A DNA stretch of 64,000 nucleotides from Actinomadura coerulea (GCF_014208105.1 NZ_JACHMQ010000001.1:6200001-6264000), one strand, 5' to 3'; counted from the first letter of the stretch, positions 51,106-58,603 are shown. Numbers and translations: made by a program. The notes: generated by a model from the letters alone, not told the origin.

Positions 51106-51163
51106 TGGCGGAGGATCGGGGATTTGAACCCCGGATGGGCTTGCACCCAAACCGCATTAGCAG
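51106..51163 (-). other. Partial tRNA-Ser(GCU) 3' half, attachment-site core, copy 1
   Basis: Read on the minus strand, the 58 bp run from the anticodon loop (CTGCTAA, anticodon GCT) and 3' anticodon stem (TGCGG) through the variable arm (GGGTGCAAGCCC) and T arm (CGGGG-TTCAAAT-CCCCG) to ATCCTCCG and the encoded CCA at 51106. The 5' half (acceptor GGAGGAT and D arm) is absent, since the adjoining sequence is unrelated. This is what an integrative element carries as its attP/att core in a tRNA gene. It is not a functional tRNA. Confidence 0.9.
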
Positions 51164-51443
51164 AGCCATTTTTAACGTGTTAAGTGATGATTCGCCATCC
51201 CGGCAAATTCACGTTCCCGCAGGCCAGTGTCCACATGATGCACCCTCATTCACCGTGATCCATTACAGTTCGTGCGCACCTTGTGCTCACCAATCGTAGA
51301 TGGGGCCGAAGGTAGACCCTCGTCATCCGAGCACTCACTGTAATCACCAGGTCGGCTCCCGTAGCCAGTCGAGACTCGGCCTACCGGGACGTCATCCGGG
51401 ACGCGCGGGAATAGGCCGCCGTCTTGTATCTGCTTCAGCTCAC

Positions 51444-52367
51444 GTGGCGAACATCGTGGATATCTCACGGGCAGGCGACGTCGGCACCTTCTCCCTGGAA
51501 CCGGCGTGGGAGATGTCGGGCATGGACCACGTCCAGCTTCCGGCGGGCGCGGTGCTCACCGAACCGCCGGTCCCGCTGTGGGCGCTGGTGCTGGAGGGCG
51601 AACTCACGCTTGAGGCGGCGTTCGAGGCGCAGTCGCTCGCCGAGGGGGACGCCGTCCTCATCGACGCCCGCACCGCTCACCGGCTCACCGCGTCGGAGCG
51701 GCACGAGGAGTCCGCCTTGGTTGTAGCGGACCTGCGCATGGCCGTCCCGGTCCGTCGGCTGCCCAGCCCGCTGGTGGTCCGCGGCTTCGGCATCCGGCAT
51801 GGCGGCGTCATGGCGCTCGTCACGCAGTGCCCGCTCGAACGTGCGTGCCGACCGACCCTGTTCGCCGCCAGCTACGGCAACCTGATCGGCGCGGCGATGA
51901 CCACCTCTTGGCAGGAGGACGAGGGCGGCGACGCCGGGCCTCCCGACGAGGCCGTCACCGCGGTGGTGGCCGCCGTGACCGCCCGCCCGGCCGAGCCGTG
52001 GACCGTCGAGGGGATGGCCCGCCTGGTCCATCTGTCGCGTTCCGCCCTGGGCGAGCGGTTCCGCCGCGCACTCGGCCGTGGACCCGCAGAGGTGCTCCGG
52101 GAGATCCGGATGCGGGAGGCGCGCCGGCTGCTCGCGGACCCCTCGCGTCCGGTGGAGTACATCGCGTCCGCCGTCGGGTACGGCTCCACCGCTGCCTTCA
52201 GCCGGGCGTTCTCGTCCCACCACGGCGTCGCGCCGCAGGCCTGGCGGGAGCCGTCACCCGCGCGGGACGCGCAGCGCGGCGAAAAGCAGCCCGGCCGCCG
52301 CGGCGAACCCCGTGCCGAGCAGGATGGCCGCCTGCATGCCGCGGGCGTCCAGGAGCGCGCCTCCTGA
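51444..52367 (+). CDS. AraC-family regulator with cupin-like sensor domain
   Basis: About 307 residues. The N-terminal AraC_binding_6/cupin part reads MSGMDHVQLPAGAVL, LWALVLEGELTLEAAFEAQS and DAVLIDARTAHRLTAS. The C-terminal AraC HTH lies at about 185-265 (MARLVHLSRSALGERFRRAL, VEYIASAVGYGSTAAFSRAF). The domain ends at VAPQAWRE, but the frame runs 38 codons further, antisense to the MFS gene, so the original stop seems lost. The start is uncertain: GTG 51444 is used, no ribosome site is seen, and the upstream sequence is the att repeat, so its own promoter may have been replaced. It probably regulates the MFS gene. Confidence 0.8.
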   Translation: MANIVDISRAGDVGTFSLEPAWEMSGMDHVQLPAGAVLTEPPVPLWALVLEGELTLEAAFEAQSLAEGDAVLIDARTAHRLTASERHEESALVVADLRMAVPVRRLPSPLVVRGFGIRHGGVMALVTQCPLERACRPTLFAASYGNLIGAAMTTSWQEDEGGDAGPPDEAVTAVVAAVTARPAEPWTVEGMARLVHLSRSALGERFRRALGRGPAEVLREIRMREARRLLADPSRPVEYIASAVGYGSTAAFSRAFSSHHGVAPQAWREPSPARDAQRGEKQPGRRGEPRAEQDGRLHAAGVQERAS

Positions 52368-53450
52368 CGCCGACCCCAGCGTGATCGCCACCTGGAACGC
52401 GGTGACCTGCAACGAAAGTGCCGACTCGGCGCGTTCGGGCTCGACGCGGGTCACCCAGAGCTGGGTGGCGACCGGGACCATGTTGAAGGCCAGGCCCCAC
52501 ACGACGACCCCCGCGGCCAGCACCGGCAGGGATGGCGCGGTCGCGGTGACCAGCAGGCCGCCGGCCAGCAGAAGCGGGGCCGCGGCGACCACAGCGCGCA
52601 GCCGTCCCGCGAACCGCCCGGCGGCGAGGTTGCCCGCCAACCCGCCCACGCCCCAGGCCAGCAGCAGCCATACCGTGGCGCCCGCGTCGACGTCCTCGAT
52701 CGCGACCCGGATGTAGGGGTAGGCGGCGAAGTTGCCGAACGCGACCAGGACCACACCCAGCACCCCGGCCATCAGCCACCGGTTGGCGAGCGCCGCCCGC
52801 AGCATCGCCATTCCGGCGGCCGGGTGCGGGGGTACCGGCGGCAACGTCAGGGCCACGGCCAGGGCAGCGGCGATGCCGAGGGCCGCCGCGACGCCGAACA
52901 CCAACCGCCAGCCGACCGCGTCGCCGAGCAGGGACGCCAACGGGACGCCGCCGATCGTCGCGAGGGTGACGCCCAGCGCGATGGACGTTGAGACCACGCT
53001 GTCGCGTCCCGGCACGGCGCGGGTTCCGGCGCCGAACGCGAACGACCAGTACCCGGCGATGGCGACGCCGAGGACGAGCCGGCCGAGGAGCAGGACGGCG
53101 AAACCGGGGGCGACCGCCACCGCCAGGTTCGAGACGGCCGCCGCGACCAGCAACCCGGTCAGGACCGTGCGCCGGTCGGTCCGCGGCAGCAGCACCGCGA
53201 TGCTGGGGGCGGTGATCGCGCCCGCGACCGCGGTGGCCGCGACCGCCAGCCCGGCGGTGCCCTCGCTGACCCCGAGGTCGCCGGCCATCGCGGGCAGCAC
53301 GCTCGCCGGCAGGAACTCGCTACCTACGAGCACCGCGATCCCGGCAGCGAGCGCGACGATCGGTGACCAGTTCGTCGAGCCGCCGGACCGTGCCGAGGAC
53401 TCGGGCGGCGAAGTGTCTGCGGACGGCGGCGAGGACTGAGGCGTGGACAT
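52254..53450 (-). CDS. MFS transporter (drug/metabolite efflux type)
   Basis: A 398-residue 12-helix permease. The first helix starts near residue 32 (VALAAGIAVLVGSEFLPASV). Motif A-like residues lie in the loop LLPRTDRRTVLTG (88-100), and motif C-like GWRLVFGVAAALG lies near 178-190. ATG 53450 follows CTGGAAGG and is preceded by a 30-residue hydrophilic N terminus. The same frame is open further upstream into a broken aldo/keto reductase gene. It converges with and overlaps the AraC gene by 114 bp. Two CAGTTGA repeats lie 32 bp upstream. The substrate is unknown. Confidence 0.9.
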   Translation of the reverse strand: MSTPQSSPPSADTSPPESSARSGGSTNWSPIVALAAGIAVLVGSEFLPASVLPAMAGDLGVSEGTAGLAVAATAVAGAITAPSIAVLLPRTDRRTVLTGLLVAAAVSNLAVAVAPGFAVLLLGRLVLGVAIAGYWSFAFGAGTRAVPGRDSVVSTSIALGVTLATIGGVPLASLLGDAVGWRLVFGVAAALGIAAALAVALTLPPVPPHPAAGMAMLRAALANRWLMAGVLGVVLVAFGNFAAYPYIRVAIEDVDAGATVWLLLAWGVGGLAGNLAAGRFAGRLRAVVAAAPLLLAGGLLVTATAPSLPVLAAGVVVWGLAFNMVPVATQLWVTRVEPERAESALSLQVTAFQVAITLGSASGGALLDARGMQAAILLGTGFAAAAGLLFAALRVPRG

Positions 53451-53481
53451 GCCTTCCAGTTTCGCCTCCTCCGCGCCGCCG

Positions 53482-53512
53482 CAGTTGATCGCGTGACGCG
53501 CACAGTTGACCG
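53482..53512. promoter_or_regulatory. Direct repeats CAGTTGAYCG in front of the MFS gene
   Basis: CAGTTGATCG at 53482-53491 and CAGTTGACCG at 53503-53512 are spaced 21 bp apart, two helical turns, and both are followed within a few bases by TGAC. Direct repeats at this spacing suit AraC-family proteins, so the linked AraC regulator is the likely binder. That is inferred. Confidence 0.55.
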
Positions 53513-53534
53513 TCTGACCGGTCTGTGACCGGCC

Positions 53535-53663
53535 AGCATGTGCGCTGCCTCGCGCGTAGACAGGCGCGGTGTCGATGACGGTGCCCCCCGCCGCGATGAC
53601 GGCGTGGGCGGCGGCGGTCACGTCGCGGCATCGGTAGGTGCCCAGGCCGAGAACCGCCATCAT
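53535..53663 (-). pseudogene. N-terminal fragment of an aldo/keto reductase-like gene
   Basis: From ATG 53663 about 43 codons read VLGLGTYRCRDVTAAAHAVI, then AAGGTVIDTAPVYARGSAHA. This is the first beta-alpha unit of an aldo/keto reductase, with the Asp of the IDTA motif and Tyr following in PVYARG. The rest of the barrel is missing, and the frame passes into the MFS promoter region. A deletion has removed about 250 codons. Confidence 0.65.
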
Positions 53664-53782
53664 GCCTCGCCCCCGGCGATGATCCCGCTGCGCAACAACT
53701 GGTCGAGCAGGCCGACGGCTTGGTCGGTGGTGACGTTCGCGGCCTGGGCCAGAGTGCTGAGCGTGCCCGGCCGACCGGAGAG
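53660..53782 (-). pseudogene. C-terminal fragment of an unknown gene with helix-turn-helix look
   Basis: About 40 codons, TLSTLAQAANVTTDQAVGLL then DQLLRSGIIAGGEA, end at a TGA (53660-53662) that overlaps the ATG of the aldo/keto reductase fragment (ATGA). The pattern resembles the end of a small winged-helix protein. Its upstream part was replaced by integrase sequence. The two fragments were once a coupled operon. Confidence 0.5.
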
Positions 53783-53935
53783 GTGCCCGGCCAGGTGATG
53801 GTCTGGACGCCTGCCCAAACGGGCGCCTTCCTCGGCATCATCGCGGACGAGCGGTTGTACGTCCTCTTCCACCTGGTCGCCTTCCGCGGGCTGCGTCGAG
53901 CCGAGGTCGCGGGACTGGCCTGGGCGGATACCGAC
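53777..53935 (+). pseudogene. Tyrosine integrase fragment (copy B)
   Basis: About 53 codons: VMVWTPAQTGAFLGIIADER, LYVLFHLVAFRGLRRAEVAG, LAWADTD. They share LVAFRGLRRAEVAGLAWADTD with copy A but extend further towards the N terminus, and they stop where copy A continues. The catalytic C-terminal half (about 500 bp) has been deleted, so that the fragment is joined within 40 bp to the second att repeat. Copies A and B therefore preserve complementary parts of related integrases. Confidence 0.85.
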
Positions 53936-54018
53936 GAGCCGCATCGTCCGGGGACGAAGGCACTCTGCTGACATCCCGTGCACACCAGGACAGGAAAGAC
54001 GGACATCTGGAATGCGAC

Positions 54019-54058
54019 AGGGACTTCGCTCAAGATCGCAATCTTGGACGAAGTCCCT
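54019..54058. terminator. Long hairpin next to the att core, copy 2
   Basis: The same 40-bp inverted repeat as at 51058-51097, with three changes in the loop-proximal part (GATCGCAATC instead of GATCTAGATC). Confidence 0.65.
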
Positions 54059-54066
54059 GGTCAGTG

Positions 54067-54124
54067 TGGCGGAGGATCGGGGATTTGAACCCCGGATGGG
54101 CTTGCACCCAAACCGCATTAGCAG
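54067..54124 (-). other. Partial tRNA-Ser(GCU) 3' half, attachment-site core, copy 2
   Basis: Identical over all 58 bases to the core at 51106-51163, from the encoded CCA at 54067 to the anticodon loop at 54124. The 5' half is again missing; sequence beyond is TTCCTTTTTTGGCG on the plus strand. Not a functional tRNA. Confidence 0.9.
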
Positions 54125-54252
54125 TTCCTTTTTTGGCGTGCTATGTGATGATTCGCCGTCCCGGAGAATTTGTGTTTCCGCAGGTTAGCGTCCATGCGAG
54201 GCGCCCTCGTCCGCCAAGATCCATTACAGTTCGTGCCCACCTTGTGCACACC

Positions 54253-54730
54253 GGCCACGGCCAGCGCCGAACTCAGCCCGATCACTCAAAGTGATCACTT
54301 AGGCTGTACCGGAGGACGGTCTGTCTAATTCGGTGTCAGCGTGCCGACGCTTGCCACCGTTTCACCGTCCGGACGCCGGACGAGAGGCTATGGGCCGCGG
54401 CTGCACCTCGTGGCACTGGAAGATCTCGAGACTCCGGTGGAGGTGGACTGGGCGGCGGCGCTTGTGGAGGCCACCCCTTCACGCCGAAGGAGGGAGGCTG
54501 ACCGACCTCAGTTAGAACGACCCCACGGCCACCTGCCAAGGTCTTCCGCGCCTTCGCCGCCACTACATGCGGCGGCGCGCATGTCTATGCCCCGAAATCT
54601 ACCCTCGACACGCCGCTTAGCCATCCGCGCCGGCCCGCCCGGGTTGCACCGGAAGACCCTCAATGGTTAACGGGCTGTCCGTTTGTTTGAGATACTGGAG
54701 AACACTCGGCTGAGGATTGGGTGATCTTTT
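54253..54730. other. 478-bp gap before the CHAT-fusion operon, no gene seen
   Basis: Frames are short and unlike any family. The last 70 bp are less GC-rich (GTTTGTTTGAGATACTGG) and should contain the promoter for the gene at 54731. No confident -10/-35 pair was assigned. Confidence 0.45.
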
Positions 54731-57571
54731 GTGAGCAATGCCAACAGTGACCCGTTTCCGAGGCATGCTCGCCTCGAGCCCCTTCGGCGGCCGCAGTCAG
54801 CCATGTTGGTCGCTATCGAGCTTTCTGACTTCGGGGTGCCTCTTCGCTCCGATCACGGCCGGGTAGCGAGGTGGCATGCACTGCGCTCAGCTGTCTCGGA
54901 AAGTTTCAGCGAAGCCGGCATCGACTGGTCACGCTGCATGCCCGAGGAGCGCGGAGACGGCCTGCTGATCTTCGTACCACCGGAGTTCTCCCGGGACGTC
55001 GTCCTGGTGAAAACGTTGCTCGACCTACTACCTGCCAAACTCGCCGCCTACAACGAGACCGCTGTTCCCGGCACCGAGGTGCTGCCGCGCGCCGCCGTCC
55101 ATGTAGGTGCAGTTCAGGGGGACGAGTATGGACTGGCGGACGAGGCTGTTCGCCACGTGGTCCGGCTATTGCAAGCTCCCGCTCTCAAGGTCCCGTCCGC
55201 GCTAGGCAACGAGCTGGCGCTGGTGGTCTCGGACGCGTTCTACCGAGCCGAGCTCGCCGAGTGGGCCGAGCGTTTCCCCGAAGCAGATGTCTTCTGGCCG
55301 ATCCAGGTAGACATCAAGGAGACGTCGGCCAGGGCCTGGCTATACCGGCCCTCGCCGACGGAAGGTGCCGGGGGCACCGCCGACCAGATCACCGTGCTCG
55401 TGGTGGACGAACGGCCTGCGGTGCGCACCAACATCGCCCGTAGGGTCGCCACTAGCGACTTCACTCTGCTGGTTGGCATGGAAAATGGCATAAAGCAGGC
55501 ACTCACGGCCGCAAAGCAACTTAGTCCTGACGTGATATTGGTAGGCGCGAGCTTGCTTCACACCGTTGGCGTCTTGGCTATGCGGCGGCTGACCTCAGCA
55601 TATCGGGTGGTCTTGTTGACTGGGGGGGTCGATCCTGATCTGCTGCGGACGGCGCTCCTCAGCAGCGTACGTGGGTCGGTCCGTGAGGATGCCTTCACCT
55701 CGGAGGCGCTCGCGAGGGCGATGCGAACACAGGACGGCTGGCACCAGGAGGTGGATACGGGGTCAGGCGGCGCCAAGAAGCTGGGAGCGGTGATTGAAGA
55801 TGTCCTCTCAGGTGGGGCGAAGGCGCCATCGTTCAGAGACGAGGTGCCCCAGTTCCTGCTTGAGGGAATCACGAGGCCATGGGGTCGTGTCGAGCTCACA
55901 AGGCGCGAATCCGAAATTTTCAAGCTGATGCTCAAAGGGCGCACTGATGTTGAGATAGCCAAAGCACTTTCCGTCAGCACGAGGACGGTGCGTAATCACG
56001 TCGGAAGGACTCTTGACAAGCTCCAGGATGACGCCCACCTTCAACCGCCGATGGCCTCGGTCGGAAACGACGCAGGGCCGAGGCAGTTGCCCGAAGACGC
56101 CGACGGACTCCCCGCGTTGGTGCCCCCAAGGATCTCATGTCCGGCCAGTCGAATACTCTCTGCTGGATGTCCGTCCCGCGTGCAAGTGGGCCAGGACCTG
56201 CATATCATAGTGCGAATCGTGGCGGACATGCCGAGGATCAGGCATGCGGTAGAATTGCGTCCGTTCCCAATCCCTGTGGGCGGCGCCAAAGTGCAGATCG
56301 TGCTGCAACCCGACGAAGGGCTCTTGCCCTTGATGCAGTGCCAGTACGTTATTCACGTTCCTGCGCAAGGCGATTCTGACCCCATAGCCGTACCGTTTGA
56401 GGTGATCCGGCCCGGGCTGCGTCGTGTAGAGGTCATGGCTTGGGTTGGTGGAACGTTCGTCGGAGAGCTCGTGGTGGAAATCTCCGCCGAGCCGGCGCCT
56501 GTTTCCGGTCGGCACGTGGAGCGCACAGCGGCGCTTTCCGACCTCCGTCCTGTTAATGGAGAAGTAACGCTCCATGTTTCCCGGAGAAACGACGAGCAGT
56601 ACAGTTTTCAGCTACTTTCAGACCACACCATATACGAGCCTTTCGTTGAAAGTGTGGTTGGCGACCCAAGGGACGCCATCGAGCGAACTTTCGCCGCCCT
56701 GCAGAATCTGGCGTCCAGCACCGGCGGTTCAGCAAAGGAACTCAAGCTGCGCGAGGCCGGAACAAACCTATGGAACCAGATGGTTCCTCAAGTAGTAAAG
56801 GAGCAATTCTGGGAACTGAATTCGAAAATCTCCTCGTTCAGCATCGCCACCGACAATGACATTATTCCGTGGGAACTGATGCGTCCCATACGGCCAGGTG
56901 ACGACGGCAAATTTCTCGTTGAGCGTTTCCCTGTCGCGCGACGGGTCTATGGTCAGGAGCGGGCAGTCGGAATCTCGCTTGAGCCCACCGCGTTCGTGAT
57001 CCCTGATCCGATGCTCACCGATGTGCCTGGAGAAATAGAAGAACTCGATCGCCTATTCCGCACGGTCGGCGGAGGGACGCCCGGTCGAATCTTTCAGGAT
57101 GTCGTGAAACTAGTAGAATGGATCACGACCGGGGAGGCGGGACTGCTGCACTTCGCTTGCCATAACTACTTCAAGCAGGGAGAAGGCGGATCGTCGATCA
57201 TCATGCGCGATGACACCTTCGAGCCGACGATGCTGAGCAGTGCCGTCGGCATCCGCTCACTTTCCACCAGAACCCCGCTGGTCTTCTTGAACGCCTGTCG
57301 AAGTGCGGGCGCCACATTTGAATACACGCAGCTGATGAGTTGGGCCGTCCAGTTCATGAAGGCGGGCGCCGGAGCGTTCATCGGCACTCTCTGGGAGGTG
57401 CCGAGCAAGCAGGCTCGGCACTTCGCCGAAGCGTTCTACGACGCATGCCTGAAGCAACGACTGTCTCTGGGAGACGCGACTAACACGGCCCGGAACGCGA
57501 TCAAGAATCCGGGCGACCCGACCTGGCTTGCATACACGGTTTATGGAAATCCGTTTGCAATGGTGGGCTGA
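54731..57571 (+). CDS. Cyclase-like / receiver-like / LuxR HTH / CHAT protease fusion, putative defence effector
   Basis: A 946-residue cytoplasmic protein. Residues 20-175 resemble a class III nucleotide-cyclase domain (MLVAIELSDFG, ERGDGLLIFV); Glu replaces the first metal Asp, so catalysis is doubtful. Residues 219-332 are receiver-like (TVLVVDERPA), but VILVGASLL has Gly where the phosphoacceptor Asp belongs. Residues 386-432 are a LuxR HTH (VELTRRESEIFKLMLKGRTD, VSTRTVRNHVGRTLDKLQ). Residues 480-740 form an all-beta and linker region. Residues 750-946 are a CHAT caspase-like protease with His811 (HFACHNYF) and Cys856 (FLNACRSAG). GTG 54731 is the start, and third-position bias is weaker than in neighbours, suggesting transfer. 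A conflict-system role is inferred. Confidence 0.85.
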   Translation: MSNANSDPFPRHARLEPLRRPQSAMLVAIELSDFGVPLRSDHGRVARWHALRSAVSESFSEAGIDWSRCMPEERGDGLLIFVPPEFSRDVVLVKTLLDLLPAKLAAYNETAVPGTEVLPRAAVHVGAVQGDEYGLADEAVRHVVRLLQAPALKVPSALGNELALVVSDAFYRAELAEWAERFPEADVFWPIQVDIKETSARAWLYRPSPTEGAGGTADQITVLVVDERPAVRTNIARRVATSDFTLLVGMENGIKQALTAAKQLSPDVILVGASLLHTVGVLAMRRLTSAYRVVLLTGGVDPDLLRTALLSSVRGSVREDAFTSEALARAMRTQDGWHQEVDTGSGGAKKLGAVIEDVLSGGAKAPSFRDEVPQFLLEGITRPWGRVELTRRESEIFKLMLKGRTDVEIAKALSVSTRTVRNHVGRTLDKLQDDAHLQPPMASVGNDAGPRQLPEDADGLPALVPPRISCPASRILSAGCPSRVQVGQDLHIIVRIVADMPRIRHAVELRPFPIPVGGAKVQIVLQPDEGLLPLMQCQYVIHVPAQGDSDPIAVPFEVIRPGLRRVEVMAWVGGTFVGELVVEISAEPAPVSGRHVERTAALSDLRPVNGEVTLHVSRRNDEQYSFQLLSDHTIYEPFVESVVGDPRDAIERTFAALQNLASSTGGSAKELKLREAGTNLWNQMVPQVVKEQFWELNSKISSFSIATDNDIIPWELMRPIRPGDDGKFLVERFPVARRVYGQERAVGISLEPTAFVIPDPMLTDVPGEIEELDRLFRTVGGGTPGRIFQDVVKLVEWITTGEAGLLHFACHNYFKQGEGGSSIIMRDDTFEPTMLSSAVGIRSLSTRTPLVFLNACRSAGATFEYTQLMSWAVQFMKAGAGAFIGTLWEVPSKQARHFAEAFYDACLKQRLSLGDATNTARNAIKNPGDPTWLAYTVYGNPFAMVG

Positions 57572-57625
57572 CGCCGGCTGACGAACCTGGACAGCCCGAC
57601 CGGGTGTCCCGGCATACTTATACCC

Positions 57626-57820
57626 ATGAGCGATGAGCCATCGCCCACCATCGGCGATATCCGTATCAGCCCATCTGGTGAGGTCGAGCACTACGACGGA
57701 ACGACGTGGAAGCGGGTGCGGCGGCTCCCCGAAGAGGGCCAGGTCGTCTTCCGCAGCACGACCTCACTGACGCCAGCCCCGGAAGGAGACACCGGCAGGC
57801 CCCCTCAGGAGGGCACGTGA
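57626..57820 (+). CDS. Small protein linked to the CHAT fusion
   Basis: A 64-residue soluble protein, MSDEPSPTIGDIRISPSGEV, then EHYDGTTWKRVRRLPEEG. The DIRISPSGEVEHYDGTTW stretch looks like one short beta-hairpin module. The rest is disordered (PAPEGDTGRPP). It starts 54 bp after the CHAT stop and its stop overlaps the next start (GTGA), so the three genes are one operon. It is not recognised. It could be an adaptor, inhibitor or protease substrate; these are guesses from context. Confidence 0.65.
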   Translation: MSDEPSPTIGDIRISPSGEVEHYDGTTWKRVRRLPEEGQVVFRSTTSLTPAPEGDTGRPPQEGT

Positions 57821-58524
57821 CCAACCCTCCCCAGAATGCGGCAGCGGAGAGCGGGGCGACTGCCGCTCCAGGAGAGGCCGTCGCCGACATGCGTGCGACC
57901 GCGAGATGGACGATCGCGGCTGTCGCGGCTGTGGGTGCGCTGTTGCTCGGTGGGGCACCGCTGACGGCTGTCGGGAAGGTGAACGACGCCGGGGACGCTC
58001 TCGCAGCCTTTGTGGGACTGGCCCTTGCACTCGCCGGGGTGGGGTGGGCGATCTGGCAGACGGGGGAGGTGCTGACGCCACGTTTCACGACCATCGCCGA
58101 ACTGGACCGACCCGCCATGAGCGGTCTCCGCAGAATCATCGCCCAGGACAAGGTCGCGTTCTACGGCCCGTTCGGACAGAGTCCTGAAGCTCTCCGCGCA
58201 GCGTGCCTTCTACACGAGACGACCTGGGCCAAGCTCGCCGTCACACGGGCCAAGGCAGAAGATCAGGCCGAAGTTCGGGTTTTGGAGCAGGCGCTGGATG
58301 ATGCCCGTGCCAACGCTGCCCTCGCACGGCGCCTCGAAGGCCGACTTGTCGATCTCATTCACGCCTGGGAAGTCCGGGTCGCGCTGCGCCGAGCACGTGT
58401 GCATACCCTTGTCGCCATGTTCTTGGTCGCCATCGGCGCAGTGCTGTTCCTTACGGCCACGATCGACAACGCGCCGCGGGCTCCAGCCAAGCCGGTCCCC
58501 AATCCCACGAGCAGCCCGGCTTGA
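57817..58524 (+). CDS. Three-helix membrane protein of the CHAT operon
   Basis: A 235-residue membrane protein. Helices lie at about 31-52, 61-81 and 195-217. Between the second and third is a soluble segment of about 110 residues: RRIIAQDKVAFYGPFGQSPE, then a charged helix likely to form a coiled coil (143-192, AKAEDQAEVRVLEQALDDAR). GTG 57817 overlaps the preceding stop and follows CAGGAGG. The family is not recognised. A membrane partner released or cut by the CHAT protease, or a membrane-damaging effector, would fit caspase-like systems, but this is inference. Confidence 0.7.
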   Translation: MTNPPQNAAAESGATAAPGEAVADMRATARWTIAAVAAVGALLLGGAPLTAVGKVNDAGDALAAFVGLALALAGVGWAIWQTGEVLTPRFTTIAELDRPAMSGLRRIIAQDKVAFYGPFGQSPEALRAACLLHETTWAKLAVTRAKAEDQAEVRVLEQALDDARANAALARRLEGRLVDLIHAWEVRVALRRARVHTLVAMFLVAIGAVLFLTATIDNAPRAPAKPVPNPTSSPA

Positions 58525-58603
58525 TCAATCTACAGAGGTCCTCGGCGGGGAGCACAGGACTGCTTGTCGGCTCCGGCAAGCGACCAGCAGCGTCACCGTC
58601 GGA

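Larger units (their letters stand above)
51014..51291. repeat. 278-bp direct repeat, copy 1 (att region)
   Basis: Aligns without any gap to 53975-54252 at a constant offset of 2,961 bp, roughly 85% identical overall by eye. It contains, in order, CCCGTGCACACCAGG, the hairpin, the 58-bp tRNA-Ser 3' fragment (identical in both copies) and about 130 bp of more diverged flank ending in CCATTACAGTTCGTG. The shared flank beyond the tRNA core shows both copies descend from the attP region of related elements. Confidence 0.9.
53975..54252. repeat. 278-bp direct repeat, copy 2 (att region)
   Basis: Gap-free partner of 51014-51291. The central hairpin plus tRNA part is almost identical. The outer 130 bp diverge more, for example in the stretch around 54128-54220. 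It ends CCATTACAGTTCGTGCCCACC. Confidence 0.9.

Noticed and set aside
52254..53663. Single 469-residue aldo/keto reductase-MFS fusion protein
   Set aside because: The reductase part is only the first 43 residues. A good ribosome site and a normal MFS start exist at 53450, with a promoter-like region between.
51106..54124. Two functional tRNA-Ser genes
   Set aside because: Both copies stop at the anticodon loop. The sequence that should form the acceptor 5' strand and D arm is absent in each.
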